DNA of 64,000 nucleotides from Mangrovicella endophytica (GCF_002893625.1 NZ_PKMZ01000001.1:930001-994000), one strand, 5' to 3'; numbered from the stretch's first letter, positions 16,354 through 26,744 are shown. The notes: generated from the sequence alone by a model not told the origin. Numbers and translations are program-made.

Positions 16354-19068
16354 TCAGCCCGCCACGGTCGTTTTGGATCGCGCCGGCGCCTTGGCCTTGG
16401 CGGCGGCTGTCTTGCCGGCCGCAGCCTTGGTGGCACGGGGCTTCGCCGGCGCCTTGGCATCGGCAGGCGCCTTCTTGGCTGCAGCCGTCTTGGTCTTGGC
16501 GGCAGCCTTCGGCTTCGGCGCCTTGCCGGTTTTCTCCGCACGCTCGTTGAGGAGGCGGATCGCATCCTCCAGCGTCACGGATGCCGGGTCGGTGGTCTTC
16601 GGCAGCGTGGCGTTGATCTTGCCGACGTTGACATAGGGCCCGAAGCGGCCCTCGCGCACGGTGATCGGACCGCCGAAATCCGGATGCTCGCCGAGCGTTG
16701 CGATCGCAGCCGGCGTCCCGCGCCCGCGGCCGCCTTTTTCCTTCTTCTCGGCGATCACCGTGACGGCGCGGTTGAGCCCGATGGTGAAGACGTCCTCGAT
16801 CGTCTCCAGATTGGCATAGGCGCCGTCATGCTGGAGGAAGGGTCCGTAGCGGCCGAGCCCCGCCAGGATCGGCTTACCGGTTTCCGGATGCACGCCGACC
16901 TCGCGCGGCAGCGCCAGCAGCTGCATCGCCTTCTCGAAGTCGATCTCCGAGGCCACCCAGCCCTTCGGCAACGAGGAGCGCTTGGCCTCCTTACCGTCGC
17001 CGCGCTGGATATAGGGGCCGAAGCGCCCGCTGCGCAGCGTCACCGCCTCGCCGGTCGACGGATCGCGGCCGAGCTCGCGCGGCTCGTCCGAACCCGCGCC
17101 GTCCCCGGCGGCATCCGCCGACAGGCTGGTTCCGAGCTGGCGGGTGTAATTGCACTCCGGATAGTTCGAGCAGCCGACGAAGGCGCCGAACTTGCCGAGC
17201 TTCAGACTAAGCTGGCCGGCATTGCAGCGCGGACACAGGCGCGGATCGCTGCCATCACCCTTTGACGGGAAGACGAGCGGACCGAGTTCCTCATTCAGCG
17301 CGTCGAGGACTTCGGAGACACGCAGCTCCTTGGTGCCGTCGATCTGATTGGAGAAGTCGCGCCAGAACTCCCGCAGGACGTCCTTCCACGCAAGCTCGCC
17401 CGCGGAGATGCGGTCGAGCTGCTCCTCCAGCGCGGCCGTGAAGTCGTACTCGACATACTTCTCGAAGAAGTTGTGCAGGAACGCGGTGACGAGGCGCCCC
17501 TTCGCCTCCGGCAGAAGCTTGCGCTTCTCCTGAACGATGTAATCGCGGTCCTGCAGCGTCTGCAGCGTCGCAGCATAGGTGGAGGGGCGCCCGATGCCGA
17601 GCTCCTCCATCTTCTTGATGAGCGATGCCTCGGAATAGCGAGGCGGCGGCTCGGTGAAGTGCTGGCTCGCCTCGACGGCGCGCTTGGCGAGATCCTCGCG
17701 AGCGCGGATCTCCGGCAGGCGCTCGGACTCATCGTCCTCCTGGCCATCCTGAACGGCAGGCGCACTGTCGTCGCGATGCTCCTGATAGGCCCCGATGAAG
17801 CCATCGAACTTGATCACCGAGCCGGTAGCACGCAGCGCCGCCGTCTTGCCGCCACCCGCAGCTTCGATCTCCGCAGTGGTGCGCTCGATCTCGGCGGAGG
17901 CCATCTGGCTGGCGATGCTGCGCTTCCAGATGAGGTCGTAGAGACGCAACTGATCACGGTCGAGGAAGCGTTCGACGTCCTTCGGCGTGCGGGCGAAGCT
18001 GGTCGGGCGGATCGCCTCGTGGGCTTCCTGCGCGTTCTTGGCCTTGGCAGAGTAGAAGCGCGGCTTCTCCGGGACGTAGCGCTCGCCGAAGCTGCTCGCG
18101 ATGGCCGTGCGCGCCTCGCTGATCGCCTCCGGCGCCATCTGAACGCCGTCGGTTCGCATATAGGTGATGAGGCCGACCGTCTCGCCACCGAGGTCGAGGC
18201 CCTCATAGAGCCGCTGTGCCACCTGCATGGTGCGCGAGGCCGAGAAGCCGAGCTTGGCGGAGGCCGCCTGCTGCAGGGTCGACGTCGTGAAGGGCGGTCC
18301 GGGGTTGCGCTTGGTGGGCTTGGCCTCGACGCTGGTGACGCGATAGGCGGCACCCTCCAGCATCGCCCGGATGGAGCCCGCACGCTCGCCGTTGTTGATC
18401 GACAGGCGCTGCAGGCGTTCGCCGTCAAATGCGGTCAGCCGCGCCATGAAGTCGGCGCCGCGCGGCGTCTCGAGCTGCACCGCGACCTGCCAGTATTCTT
18501 CCGCCTTGAAGCGCTCGATCTCGGCTTCGCGATCGCAGACGAGCCGCAGCGCCACAGACTGGACGCGGCCGGCCGAGCGGGCGCCCGGCAGCTTGCGCCA
18601 GAGCACCGGAGACAGGGTGAAGCCGACGAGATAGTCGAGTGCGCGACGGGCGAGATAGGCGTCAACCAGCGGCGCGTCGATCTCACGCGGATTGGCCATC
18701 GCGTCCAGCACCGCCTTCTTGGTGATCGCGTTGAAGACGACGCGCGACACCGGCTTCTGGCCGATCGCCCGCTTCTGTCGCAGCACTTCCAAGACGTGCC
18801 AGGAAATCGCCTCGCCCTCGCGATCCGGGTCGGTGGCCAGGAACAGTCGGTCGGCGCCCTTGGCAGCCTGGGCGATCTCGTTCAGGCGCTTCTGCGCCGG
18901 CTTGTCGACCTCCCAGTCCATTTCGAAGTCGTTGTCGGGACGAACGGAGCCGTCCTTGGCCGGCAGATCGCGGACATGGCCATAGGAAGCCAGAACCTTG
19001 TAGTTCTGGCCGAGATACTTGTTGATCGTCTTCGCTTTAGCCGGCGACTCGACGATGACGAGGTCCAT
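16354..19068 (-). CDS. topA: DNA topoisomerase I
   Basis: A 904-residue type IA topoisomerase. The Toprim domain begins MDLVIVESPAKAKT with ATDPDREGEAISWH; the catalytic tyrosine is in GLITYMRTDG near residue 310. A C4 zinc motif (CPRCNAG...CSNYPEC) and three repeats of the GRFGPYIQ/GRYGPFLQ/GRFGPYVN type follow, and the last 60 residues are lysine-alanine-proline rich, as usual in Rhizobiales. The start at MDLVIVE is chosen because 21 extra upstream codons do not belong to the fold. It relaxes negative supercoils. Confidence 0.97.
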   Translation of the reverse strand: MDLVIVESPAKAKTINKYLGQNYKVLASYGHVRDLPAKDGSVRPDNDFEMDWEVDKPAQKRLNEIAQAAKGADRLFLATDPDREGEAISWHVLEVLRQKRAIGQKPVSRVVFNAITKKAVLDAMANPREIDAPLVDAYLARRALDYLVGFTLSPVLWRKLPGARSAGRVQSVALRLVCDREAEIERFKAEEYWQVAVQLETPRGADFMARLTAFDGERLQRLSINNGERAGSIRAMLEGAAYRVTSVEAKPTKRNPGPPFTTSTLQQAASAKLGFSASRTMQVAQRLYEGLDLGGETVGLITYMRTDGVQMAPEAISEARTAIASSFGERYVPEKPRFYSAKAKNAQEAHEAIRPTSFARTPKDVERFLDRDQLRLYDLIWKRSIASQMASAEIERTTAEIEAAGGGKTAALRATGSVIKFDGFIGAYQEHRDDSAPAVQDGQEDDESERLPEIRAREDLAKRAVEASQHFTEPPPRYSEASLIKKMEELGIGRPSTYAATLQTLQDRDYIVQEKRKLLPEAKGRLVTAFLHNFFEKYVEYDFTAALEEQLDRISAGELAWKDVLREFWRDFSNQIDGTKELRVSEVLDALNEELGPLVFPSKGDGSDPRLCPRCNAGQLSLKLGKFGAFVGCSNYPECNYTRQLGTSLSADAAGDGAGSDEPRELGRDPSTGEAVTLRSGRFGPYIQRGDGKEAKRSSLPKGWVASEIDFEKAMQLLALPREVGVHPETGKPILAGLGRYGPFLQHDGAYANLETIEDVFTIGLNRAVTVIAEKKEKGGRGRGTPAAIATLGEHPDFGGPITVREGRFGPYVNVGKINATLPKTTDPASVTLEDAIRLLNERAEKTGKAPKPKAAAKTKTAAAKKAPADAKAPAKPRATKAAAGKTAAAKAKAPARSKTTVAG

Positions 19069-19221
19069 GAGGCAACTGTCCTGCGTTGGCGGGCTGCGGT
19101 CTTCAAAGGCTGCTGATTCGACAAGCGCCAAGCCGAAGACCGTCCGCTCACATGGACAGCGCGATGCAGCGGGTCAACCCCGACGGTTTTTAGCTACGGA
19201 CGTATTGCAACTTTTTCGTGC

Positions 19222-19242
19222 GTTGATACAGATTAGATCAAC
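19222..19242. repeat. Operator-like inverted repeat
   Basis: GTTGAT and ATCAAC form a perfect 6-bp inverted repeat with a nine-base spacer, in an AT-rich patch between the topA start and the small plus-strand gene at 19316. The geometry fits a dimeric repressor site for either gene, but no specific factor can be named. Confidence 0.3.
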
Positions 19243-19315
19243 CACCAGACGTGGCGGTGGCGGAAGTTCTGATCATCGGCCGGCATTGGCCCTGCGGTTC
19301 GGAGAGGTCTGCGTC

Positions 19316-19516
19316 ATGCGCGCTGAGCTGGAGCTGAGTCGTGCCGACAAGCTGCAATATGTCTGTGACATGCTGGACCAGCTGAAGGCGATGTCCGGCG
19401 CCGCCAAAGGCTCGATCCTCATCACCCTCATGGACATGGCGAAGCTGCAGGCGGAAAGCGAGCTGGTCGCCGAGCGTGGCGCACGACTACAGCACGATCG
19501 AGACGCGGCCATCTGA
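19316..19516 (+). CDS. Small conserved-looking hypothetical protein, 66 aa
   Basis: A 66-residue protein with helical amphipathic character, for example LQYVCDMLDQLKAMS followed by the hydrophobic stretch ILITLMDMAKL. No domain is recognised. The start has a good ribosome-binding site (GGAGAGG, eight bases upstream), which supports that it is translated. Its last 30 bases overlap the 3' end of dprA on the opposite strand. It lies alone on the plus strand between topA and dprA. Confidence 0.6.
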   Translation: MRAELELSRADKLQYVCDMLDQLKAMSGAAKGSILITLMDMAKLQAESELVAERGARLQHDRDAAI

Positions 19517-20620
19517 GTGCCGCTCCAGGCGGCCGGCGAGATCGAGTTCCAGCAGGACGAGTTGCAGCGCTCCGACCGACGCACTCGTATGCGCAAGCAG
19601 GTCGTCGATCGATACCGGCGTGGTGCCGAGCGCCTCGACGATGCGCTCGCGCTCGCCTTCGGCGGGTTCCTCTGCGGGCATGATCGCCTCCGGTTCGTCC
19701 ATGTCGTCGCCGCTGCGTCCTATCCGGTCATCGAGCGGACGAAGCGCGATGATAATGTCGGCAGCTTCGGTGACGAGGAGGCTGCCGGTCTTCAGGAGCT
19801 GATTGGTGCCGGCGGCCCTCGGATCGAGAGGCGAGCCCGGCACGGCGAAGACAAGCCGCCCGAGCTCGGCCGCCAGCCGCGCGCTGATCAGCGATCCCGA
19901 GCGTGAGGCCGCTTCGACGACCAGCAGGCCGAGCGACAGAGCGGCGACCACTCGGTTGCGGCGTGGAAAATCGATCGCGCGCGGCTCCCAGCCGAACGGC
20001 ATTTCCGAGATTACGCAGCCGCGCCCATCAACCATGCGCCGCATCAGCGGCCGGTTCTCCTTGGGATAAGGGCGGTCGAGTCCGCCGGCGAAGACGCCCA
20101 CCGTGCCATGCGGTAGGGCAGCCTCATGCGCCGCGGCGTCGATGCCGCGGGCAAGGCCCGAGACGATGACATAGCCGGCGGCGCCGAGCTCGTCGGCGAT
20201 CCGGTGCGTCAGCTTGATGCCCGCAAGTGAGGCATTGCGGGCGCCGACAATGGCGACGGCGGGGCGATTCAGCTGCGCGACGTCGCCCATCACGGCAAGG
20301 ACCGGCGGGGCCTGATCGACACCGCGCATGATGGCGGGATAGTCGGGCTCGCCGCGGCAGATGAACTGCGCGCCCAGACGCTCGGCGGTCGCAAGCTCGG
20401 CCTCGGCGGCATCGATGCTGGTGATCCGGATAGGGCGTCCGCCGCCGCGCCTGGCAAGGTCAGGAATGGCGTCAAGCGCTGCCTCGGCGCCGCCGAAGCG
20501 GTTGATCAGGTTGCGGAACGTCGCCGGTCCGACATTTTCGCTGCGGATCAGGCGCAGCCATGCCAATCGTTGCTCCCGCGACAGCCGAACGCCCCGTTTC
20601 GGCTGGGCGGGATCGCTCAT
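19487..20620 (-). CDS. dprA: DNA-processing protein DprA
   Basis: A 377-residue protein that loads RecA on incoming single-stranded DNA. The Rossmann-like DprA core is clear: [50 protein letters not shown] and [14 protein letters not shown]-terminal winged-helix (DprA_WH) of about 65 residues follows an acidic linker. The start at 20620 overlaps the plsY stop as ATGA. No other competence gene is seen in the window. Confidence 0.95.
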   Translation of the reverse strand: MSDPAQPKRGVRLSREQRLAWLRLIRSENVGPATFRNLINRFGGAEAALDAIPDLARRGGGRPIRITSIDAAEAELATAERLGAQFICRGEPDYPAIMRGVDQAPPVLAVMGDVAQLNRPAVAIVGARNASLAGIKLTHRIADELGAAGYVIVSGLARGIDAAAHEAALPHGTVGVFAGGLDRPYPKENRPLMRRMVDGRGCVISEMPFGWEPRAIDFPRRNRVVAALSLGLLVVEAASRSGSLISARLAAELGRLVFAVPGSPLDPRAAGTNQLLKTGSLLVTEAADIIIALRPLDDRIGRSGDDMDEPEAIMPAEEPAEGERERIVEALGTTPVSIDDLLAHTSASVGALQLVLLELDLAGRLERHSDGRVSIVL

Positions 20621-21225
20621 CCCTTGGCGCCGATCCGGCCTTCGGTGCCGGCCAGGAGCCGCCGGATATTGGCGCGGTGGGTGATGTAGACGAGGAGTGT
20701 CAGCAGGGCCGTCAGCGCAGCCGCCGGACGGTCGCCAAGCGCGAGATAGAAGAGCGGCACGACCAGCGTGGCGGTGAGGGCGGCGAGTGAGGAATACTTG
20801 AACAGCTTCGCCATGCCGAGCCACACGGCAGCGAAGACGAGCACGCCCCAGGGGGCAAAGCCGAGGATGACGCCGATATAGGTCGCCACGCCCTTGCCGC
20901 CCTTGAAGCCGAGCCACACCGGGAAGAGGTGCCCGAGGAAGGCGGCAAGGCCTGCCACGGCAGCCGGGGCAGCACCCCAGCGCCAGGCGATGACGACGGG
21001 GATCGTCCCCTTCAGAATGTCGCCAAGCAGCGTCAGGAAGGCGAGCAGCTTGTTGCCGGTGCGCAGCGCATTGGTGGCGCCGATATTGCCCGAACCGATC
21101 TTGCGGATGTCGCCGGCGCCGAAGGCCTTGGCAAAGATGAGGCCGTAGGGGATCGAGCCGCTGAGATAGCCGCCGACGGCTGCTGCCAGAACGAGGCTGC
21201 TCGTCTCTTCACCAAACAGGATCAT
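20617..21225 (-). CDS. plsY: Acyl-phosphate glycerol-3-phosphate acyltransferase PlsY
   Basis: A 202-residue inner-membrane enzyme that acylates glycerol-3-phosphate with acyl-phosphate, the first step of phospholipid synthesis. The family motifs are present: GSIPYG with [22 protein letters not shown] and [14 protein letters not shown]. About five membrane segments are visible. It overlaps pyrC-like and dprA by four bases on either side. Confidence 0.96.
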   Translation of the reverse strand: MILFGEETSSLVLAAAVGGYLSGSIPYGLIFAKAFGAGDIRKIGSGNIGATNALRTGNKLLAFLTLLGDILKGTIPVVIAWRWGAAPAAVAGLAAFLGHLFPVWLGFKGGKGVATYIGVILGFAPWGVLVFAAVWLGMAKLFKYSSLAALTATLVVPLFYLALGDRPAAALTALLTLLVYITHRANIRRLLAGTEGRIGAKG

Positions 21226-22535
21226 GCTGCCTCGGGCTCTGCCGAGAACACTGTGCGGCCGCCGACGAACGTGCGCAAGACCTGCCCCTGGAAGCGGGCG
21301 TTCTCGAAGGGCGTGTTCTTCGAGCGCGAGCGAATGCGGTCCTTGCTGAACAGGAAGGGCGCGTCCGGATCGACGATGACGATGTCGGCAGCCCGACCCG
21401 GCTGCAGCGTGCCGCGATCGATCTTCAAGAGCGCCGCCGGGCCCGATGTCATCGCGGCGACGAGGCGGGGCAGGGGCACAGCGCCGGAGTGGTGCAGCCG
21501 CAGCGCCGCGGGCAGCAGCGTCTCGAGGCCGATCGCCCCGCTCTCGGCCTCGGCGAAGGGCCGGCGCTTGCCGTCTGCATCCTGCGGATCGTGCGAGGAG
21601 ACGATGATGTCGAGCGTGCCGTCGGCGAGCGCCTCGACCATGGCAAGCCGATCCTCCTCGGCCCGCAGCGGCGGCGAGAGACGGAAGAAGGTGCGATATT
21701 CCCCGATGTCGTTCTCGTTGAGCGACAGGTTGTTGATCGACACGCCGCCGGTGACGGCATGGCCCTTCGCCTTGGCGCGCTTCAGCACCGCAGCCGAATC
21801 GGCCGTCGACAGCTCGGCGGCGTGGTAGCGGCAGCCGGTGAGCGCGGCGAGGCGCAGATCCCGCTCCAGCGGAATCACCTCCGCTTCGCGCGGGATGCCG
21901 GCGAGCCCCAGCCAGGACGCAAACAGGCCCTCATTCATCACGCCGGAGCCGGTGAGGCCGGCATCCTGCGTCGCATGCATGATCAGCGCGTCGAAGTCGC
22001 GGCCATAGGTCATGATCCGGCGCAGCAGCGCCGCATCGGACAGTGTGTGCCGCCCTTCGGTGAAGGCGACGACGCCGGCGGCGGAGAGGAGGCCGATCTC
22101 GGTGATCTCTGAGCCCCGCAGCCCCTTGGTCATCGCCGCCGCCGGGAAGATGTTGACGCGCGCGGTCTCGCGCGCCGTGCGCATCACGAATTCGGCAAGC
22201 GCCACGTCGTCGATCACCGGGTCCGTGTCGGGCATGGTGAGGATCGAAGTCACGCCGCCGGCGGCCGCAGCGGCCGAAGCGGAGGCGATCGTCTCGCGAT
22301 GCTCGCCGCCGGGCTCGCCGATGAAGACGCGGGCATCGACGAGGCCGGGCAGGACGAGGCTGCCACGTGCGTCGATCAGCTCGGCACCCTCGGGCCGGCC
22401 CTGGCCTGCGGCGGCTCGGCCGGCTTCGCGGATCACGCCGGCCTCGACGACGACGCTGCCGGTCTCGTCCAGATCGCGTGACGGATCGATGATGCGGGCG
22501 TTCTCGATGACGAGCGGGCGGGTCTCGGTCGTCAT
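21222..22535 (-). CDS. Dihydroorotase-like protein, probably catalytically inactive
   Basis: A 437-residue amidohydrolase-fold protein next to pyrB. In active class I dihydroorotases the strand after PGLVD carries an HxH metal pair; here the sequence is [14 protein letters not shown], with both histidines replaced. The later TDHAPH motif is also altered, to SSHDPQD. The rest of the fold ([31 protein letters not shown]) is intact. From family knowledge, an inactive homologue (PyrC') supports aspartate transcarbamoylase assembly in Pseudomonas, and I infer a similar role. It is commonly annotated pyrC. Its ends overlap plsY and pyrB by four bases. Confidence 0.85.
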   Translation of the reverse strand: MTTETRPLVIENARIIDPSRDLDETGSVVVEAGVIREAGRAAAGQGRPEGAELIDARGSLVLPGLVDARVFIGEPGGEHRETIASASAAAAAGGVTSILTMPDTDPVIDDVALAEFVMRTARETARVNIFPAAAMTKGLRGSEITEIGLLSAAGVVAFTEGRHTLSDAALLRRIMTYGRDFDALIMHATQDAGLTGSGVMNEGLFASWLGLAGIPREAEVIPLERDLRLAALTGCRYHAAELSTADSAAVLKRAKAKGHAVTGGVSINNLSLNENDIGEYRTFFRLSPPLRAEEDRLAMVEALADGTLDIIVSSHDPQDADGKRRPFAEAESGAIGLETLLPAALRLHHSGAVPLPRLVAAMTSGPAALLKIDRGTLQPGRAADIVIVDPDAPFLFSKDRIRSRSKNTPFENARFQGQVLRTFVGGRTVFSAEPEAA

Positions 22536-23482
22536 GCCGCGTCTCCCGTTCCTTCGAGCAGGGCCTGCATCACCGCCATGCGCACGGCAACGCCCATCTC
22601 GACCTGCTCCTCGATGACGCTCTGCGGCCCATCGGCAATTTCGGAAGCGATCTCTACGCCCCGGTTCATCGGCCCCGGATGCATTACCAGCGCATCCGGC
22701 TTGGCGCGCGCCAGCTTCTCGCGATCAAGACCGAAATAGCGGAAATATTCGCGAACCGACGGCACGAAGGCACCCGCCATTCTCTCGCGCTGCAGACGCA
22801 GCATCATCACGACGTCGGCGCCTTCGAGGCCATCCTCCATGCGGCGGAACACCTCGGCGCCCATCTGCTCGATGCCGCTCGGCAGCAGCGTCGAGGGAGC
22901 GATCACCCGCACCCGCGCGCCGAGCGCATTGAGGAGGAGGATGTTTGAGCGCGCGACCCGGCTGTGCAGCACGTCGCCGCAGATCGCCACCGTCATGCGC
23001 GCAATCTTACCCTTGTGCCGGCGGATGGTGAGGGCGTCGAGCAGGGCCTGCGTCGGATGCTCATGCGCGCCGTCGCCCGCATTGACGACGGAGCAGCCGA
23101 CCTTCTGGGCCAGCAGCGCCACCGCCCCGGCGGCGTGGTGGCGCACCACGAGGATGTCGGGCTGCATGGCATTCAGCGTCATTGCGGTGTCGATGAGCGT
23201 TTCGCCCTTCTTCACCGAAGAGTTGCCGACGGCCATGTTCATGACATCGGCACCCAGTCGCTTGCCGGCGAGCTCGAAGGAGGCCTGCGTCCGCGTCGAG
23301 GCCTCGAAGAAGAGGTTGATCTGGGTCCGCCCCTTCAGCACCGACTTCTTCTTGTCGACCCGCCGACTGACGGCGATCTCCGCCTCGGAGCGGTCGAGAA
23401 GATCCTCGATCTCGTGCGGCTGCAGACGGGCGATGCCGAGGAGGTGGCGTCGCGGGCGAGGCGTGTCGAAGGGCGCTGTCAT
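22532..23482 (-). CDS. pyrB: Aspartate carbamoyltransferase catalytic subunit
   Basis: A 316-residue enzyme joining carbamoyl phosphate and aspartate, the committed step of pyrimidine synthesis. The carbamoyl-phosphate motif is [12 protein letters not shown], and the 80s-loop and HPTQALLD motif are present. No regulatory subunit gene (pyrI) is seen. It heads the pyrB, pyrC-like, plsY, dprA run, each joined by ATGA overlaps, and faces a divergent plus-strand membrane gene across a 227-base spacer. Confidence 0.97.
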   Translation of the reverse strand: MTAPFDTPRPRRHLLGIARLQPHEIEDLLDRSEAEIAVSRRVDKKKSVLKGRTQINLFFEASTRTQASFELAGKRLGADVMNMAVGNSSVKKGETLIDTAMTLNAMQPDILVVRHHAAGAVALLAQKVGCSVVNAGDGAHEHPTQALLDALTIRRHKGKIARMTVAICGDVLHSRVARSNILLLNALGARVRVIAPSTLLPSGIEQMGAEVFRRMEDGLEGADVVMMLRLQRERMAGAFVPSVREYFRYFGLDREKLARAKPDALVMHPGPMNRGVEIASEIADGPQSVIEEQVEMGVAVRMAVMQALLEGTGDAA

Positions 23483-23621
23483 GGCGAAGGCGGGCTATAG
23501 GAGATCGGGGAAGGGCCGGCAAGGATCGGGCCCCGTTATGCCACGCTTTATGTTCGACCCGCTCGCGCCGAGGAGGGCGGATGTGACGCAGCCCGCATCC
23601 CACACCGCCCCGCCATTAACC

Positions 23622-23636
23622 TTAACAAATGGTTTA
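23622..23636. promoter_or_regulatory. Near-consensus CtrA box in pyrB/membrane-gene spacer
   Basis: TTAACAAATGGTTTA has the TTAA-N7-TTTA form of a CtrA site, and another TTAA lies six bases before it. It lies 74 bases upstream of the membrane gene at 23710 and 140 bases from pyrB. A palindrome GTTCAT-gaag-ATGAAC follows at 23671-23686. Confidence 0.35.
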
Positions 23637-23709
23637 GATTGCAGCGATCGAACCGGGCGGTGAGATTGTCGTTCATGAAGATGAACATGCACGGCGAAAG
23701 GGCGACCTG

Positions 23710-24273
23710 ATGAAGAGGGTGGCATCGACATTTGCCCTATCGGTCGCCGTCGGCCTTGCTGCGACGAGCGCGGCGATGCTGGCTGCCGCGGCATTCGCAC
23801 CTCACTCGATCGTCTCGATCGCAGAAGCCGATCTCTCGCTCGACCCGCGGCCGATGCTCTCGCTGTTCGCCTCGCTCTATGGCGGAGAGGCGATCACGAC
23901 GGCAGCCGTTCTGTGCGCCTTCTCGATTGCCACGGCGGTTGCCATCGGCTTCCTGAACTCGGGGCGGCGTCTGCGCCGTTCGCAGGGCGAGCATCTCGCC
24001 GCAGCGGCGCTGACTGGTATCGCCACCTTCTACGGCGCGGCTGTCGTCGCCGGGTCACCCGTCGCCAGCATCTTCGGCGATGGGCCGGCTTTCCTGTTCT
24101 CGCTGGCCTTCTGCTTTGCCGTTCTCCTGTTCGACCACTGCGTCAGCGTCGAGGAAGACCCGGCCGCCGAGGCCGCTTTCCGGGCCGCCATGGCCGCACT
24201 GACCGACGAGATCAGGCGCAAGGAACGCGCGGACGGGTCCGAGAGCGAGCGGCGCCGGAGACACAATCGATGA
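23710..24273 (+). CDS. Membrane protein of unknown function
   Basis: A 187-residue protein with four hydrophobic segments (approximately residues 7-29, 57-80, 96-115 and 123-143) and a charged cytoplasmic tail ending in an arginine-rich stretch. I do not recognise a family. The AAGGGCG ribosome-binding site supports the start. Its stop overlaps the ATG of the DUF6105 gene as ATGA, so the two membrane proteins are probably made together. Confidence 0.75.
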   Translation: MKRVASTFALSVAVGLAATSAAMLAAAAFAPHSIVSIAEADLSLDPRPMLSLFASLYGGEAITTAAVLCAFSIATAVAIGFLNSGRRLRRSQGEHLAAAALTGIATFYGAAVVAGSPVASIFGDGPAFLFSLAFCFAVLLFDHCVSVEEDPAAEAAFRAAMAALTDEIRRKERADGSESERRRRHNR

Positions 24274-24611
24274 TCCGGGCGCTGCTGCTCTTCTGGCTGC
24301 TGCCGCTCGGCTTCTTCTGGTCCTGGTACTTTCTGTCGCTGAACGACATCAATTTCGGGACGCTGTTCTTCTCGCGCCCGCTGCATGACCACGTCTTTGC
24401 GATCTATGGCAGCCTGCTCGGCGTCGAGCCGGAGCTCCTGCCAGCGATGATCGCCAAGGCCCTGTTCGTCGACAGCTCGATCGTTGCAGCGGTCATCGCC
24501 TTCCGGCAGCGGCGGCGCATCGCGGCCTGGCTCGGCCAAGCACCGGTTGTTGCCGGCGTGCCTCAGGAGCCGTTCGCCCGCAGCGATGACAGCCGGTCCA
24601 GCGCGCCCTGA
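24270..24611 (+). CDS. DUF6105-like small membrane protein
   Basis: A 113-residue protein with one strong N-terminal membrane segment ([20 protein letters not shown]) followed by [11 protein letters not shown] and a second hydrophobic region around residues 50-72. The start pattern and the DINFG...FFSR core match DUF6105 proteins of Rhizobiales, of unknown function. The last 49 bases overlap the 3' end of ruvX on the opposite strand. Confidence 0.7.
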   Translation: MIRALLLFWLLPLGFFWSWYFLSLNDINFGTLFFSRPLHDHVFAIYGSLLGVEPELLPAMIAKALFVDSSIVAAVIAFRQRRRIAAWLGQAPVVAGVPQEPFARSDDSRSSAP

Positions 24612-25039
24612 AGGATGAAGGCGGCGGCGGCGGAATCGATCCGCTCCGCCCGCTTGCGCCGCGACGTATCCATCTCCAGAAGGCCTCGTTCGGCCGCGAC
24701 CGTCGACAGCCGCTCGTCCCAGAAGGCGATCGGCCGCTCGTCGAGCCGGCTGTAATTGCGCACGAAAGCGCGCGTGGCCTGCGAGCGCGGTCCCTCGCTG
24801 CCGTCCATGTTGAGCGGCAGGCCGATGACGATCGCCGCGACTTTCTCATTGTCGAGCATCTGGCGCAGGATCTCCGCATCCTTGCCGAATTTGACGCGCC
24901 GGATCACCGGGCGCGGAACCGCCAGACTCCAGCCGAGATCCGACATGGCGACGCCGATCGTCTTGGTGCCGAGATCGAGGCCCGCGACGATCTGGCCCGG
25001 CGGCAGCAATTCCAGTTCGGCGATGTCGACGATGGCCAT
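24563..25039 (-). CDS. ruvX: Putative Holliday junction resolvase / pre-16S rRNA nuclease
   Basis: A 158-residue YqgF-family protein with an RNase H-like fold. Motifs seen: [16 protein letters not shown] with the first catalytic aspartate, [13 protein letters not shown], and [11 protein letters not shown]. The family processes the 5' end of 16S rRNA and may act in recombination. The start at 25039 is preferred over one 30 bases upstream because AAGGAG lies five bases before it. Confidence 0.95.
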   Translation of the reverse strand: MAIVDIAELELLPPGQIVAGLDLGTKTIGVAMSDLGWSLAVPRPVIRRVKFGKDAEILRQMLDNEKVAAIVIGLPLNMDGSEGPRSQATRAFVRNYSRLDERPIAFWDERLSTVAAERGLLEMDTSRRKRAERIDSAAAAFILQGALDRLSSLRANGS

Positions 25040-25178
25040 CTCGACTCCTTGACCCATTCGGTTGGACATGCAGGTAGAGCATCGTCTCCGGCGGCGGAAC
25101 CGCGCCGGCGATCATCCGGCGCATTTGACGTGTGACGCCTCACCTGCAACCGCTTCGCTGACCGGTGGAGAGACGACG

Positions 25179-25880
25179 ATGAAGATCACCTATTTCGGCC
25201 ATTCCGCCTTCCGCATCGAGACCGGCAATTCCGTGATCCTGGTCGACCCCTTCCTATCCGGCAATCCGCACTACAAGGGCACGGTGGAGGAGGCGTCCGC
25301 CGGCGTGACGCATATCGCGCTCAGCCACGGCCATTCCGATCACGTCGGCGATTCCATCGACATTGCCCGGCGCACCGGGGCGAGGGTGATCGGCAATTTC
25401 GAACTGGTGAGCTGGATCGCCAAGCAGGGAATCGGCTCCATCGAGCCCGCGAACACGGGCGGGACAGCGCGTTTCACCGACTTCTCGGTGACGTTGACGC
25501 AGGCCTTCCACAGCTCCGGCAACATCGAGGAGGACGGCACCGTCACCTATCTCGGCATGCCGAACGGCCTCGTCTTCCATTTCACCGACGGCCCGACGAT
25601 CTACCATATGGGCGATACCGACATCTTCTCGGACATGGCGATCATCGAGGAACTGCACAGCCCGAAGATCGGCATGGTTCCGGTGGGCGACCGGCTGACC
25701 ATGGGCGCGGCCGTCGCGGCGCTCGCCTGCCGCCGCTACTTCAACTTCGAAAGGATCATCCCGATGCACTGGGGCACCATTCCGCTGCTCGACCAGGACA
25801 CGCACCGCTTCTCAGAAGCGATGGAGGGGCAGGGGGACCGCGTCTTCAACCCGACCGTCGGCGTGCCCTTCGACGTCTGA
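25179..25880 (+). CDS. UPF0173 metal-dependent hydrolase
   Basis: A 233-residue metallo-beta-lactamase fold protein. The metal motif is [10 protein letters not shown] (HxHxDH) near residue 50, with further ligands in GDTD and MHWGT near the C terminus. Substrate is unknown for the family. The start at [11 protein letters not shown] follows GGAG; an open frame continues upstream but is not part of the fold. It is divergent to ruvX. Confidence 0.9.
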   Translation: MKITYFGHSAFRIETGNSVILVDPFLSGNPHYKGTVEEASAGVTHIALSHGHSDHVGDSIDIARRTGARVIGNFELVSWIAKQGIGSIEPANTGGTARFTDFSVTLTQAFHSSGNIEEDGTVTYLGMPNGLVFHFTDGPTIYHMGDTDIFSDMAIIEELHSPKIGMVPVGDRLTMGAAVAALACRRYFNFERIIPMHWGTIPLLDQDTHRFSEAMEGQGDRVFNPTVGVPFDV

Positions 25881-25983
25881 TGAGACGGGACGAAGCGGCC
25901 GCCGTGATGCCCGTCCGGCGTTGCCTCGCCAAAAACCCGCCGCTATAGCTCAGCCATCATCCCTGCATAGCCGAAGAAGCGCG

Positions 25984-26271
25984 ATGTCCGTCGATACGAA
26001 CACTGTCCGCCGCGTTGCGCGCCTCGCGCGCATTGCCGTCTCCGATGCGGAGGTGGAGGCCATGCAGGGCGAGCTGAACGCAATCCTCGGCTTCGTCGAG
26101 CAGCTGAGCGAAGTCGACGTCGACGGCGTCGAGCCGATGACCTCTGTCACCCCGATGGAGATGAAGAAGCGCCGCGACATCGTGAACGACGGCGGCAAGG
26201 CCGACGACATCGTCGCCAACGCACCGGTTCAGGACGAGCATTTCTTCGTCGTTCCGAAGGTGGTCGAGTAA
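25984..26271 (+). CDS. gatC: Asp-tRNA(Asn)/Glu-tRNA(Gln) amidotransferase subunit C
   Basis: A 95-residue subunit that stabilises GatA within the GatCAB complex, which converts misacylated Glu-tRNA(Gln) and Asp-tRNA(Asn). Family features: [15 protein letters not shown] at the start, [14 protein letters not shown] in the middle and a C-terminal FFVVPKVVE. The start follows a short AAGAAG site. The gene is separated from gatA by a GNAT gene. Confidence 0.97.
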   Translation: MSVDTNTVRRVARLARIAVSDAEVEAMQGELNAILGFVEQLSEVDVDGVEPMTSVTPMEMKKRRDIVNDGGKADDIVANAPVQDEHFFVVPKVVE

Positions 26272-26276
26272 CGGCG

Positions 26277-26744
26277 ATGGCACTGGCGATCGGTATCGAG
26301 ACGCCACTGCAGGACGACGTTCGCGCAATGGTGGCGGCGCTCAACGACTATCTCATTCCGTTGACGCCGCGGGAGTTCCAGTTCCAGCTGACCGTCGAGC
26401 AGATGTCCGATCCGTCCGTGACGGTGCTGGTCGCTCGCAGCGAGTCTGGCCGGCCTGTCGGCATGGCCTCGCTGAAGGTGCACGAGCGCGGAACCGGCGA
26501 GGTGAAGCGCATGTTCACGCTGCCGGAGGTGCGCGGGCAGCGCGTCGGATCGCAGCTGCTGACGCAGGTGGAGCAGCTTGCCCGCGAGCGAGGTCTGACC
26601 CGCCTCGTTCTCGAAACCGGCGAGGCGCCCGGCTTCGAACCGGCCTGGCGCGTCTATGAGCGTGGTGGGTTCAGCGCCTGCAGCGCAGTGCTCGACTACC
26701 CGGATTCCGGCTATTCGCGATTTTACGAAAAGAACCTTGTCTGA
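26277..26744 (+). CDS. GNAT family N-acetyltransferase between gatC and gatA
   Basis: A 155-residue GNAT protein with the acetyl-CoA loop [12 protein letters not shown] (Q/RxxGxG/A form) near residue 84-94 and the C-terminal YERGGF. Its substrate is unknown. It begins five bases after gatC and its stop overlaps the gatA start as TGATG, so it is embedded in the gat transcript. Confidence 0.88.
   Translation: MALAIGIETPLQDDVRAMVAALNDYLIPLTPREFQFQLTVEQMSDPSVTVLVARSESGRPVGMASLKVHERGTGEVKRMFTLPEVRGQRVGSQLLTQVEQLARERGLTRLVLETGEAPGFEPAWRVYERGGFSACSAVLDYPDSGYSRFYEKNLV

Noticed and set aside
14614-17265. Plus-strand open frame of 883 codons over rnr and topA
   Set aside because: It is exactly antisense to two clear enzymes with intact motifs, has no ribosome-binding site, and its composition is what high-GC genes give in the opposite frame.
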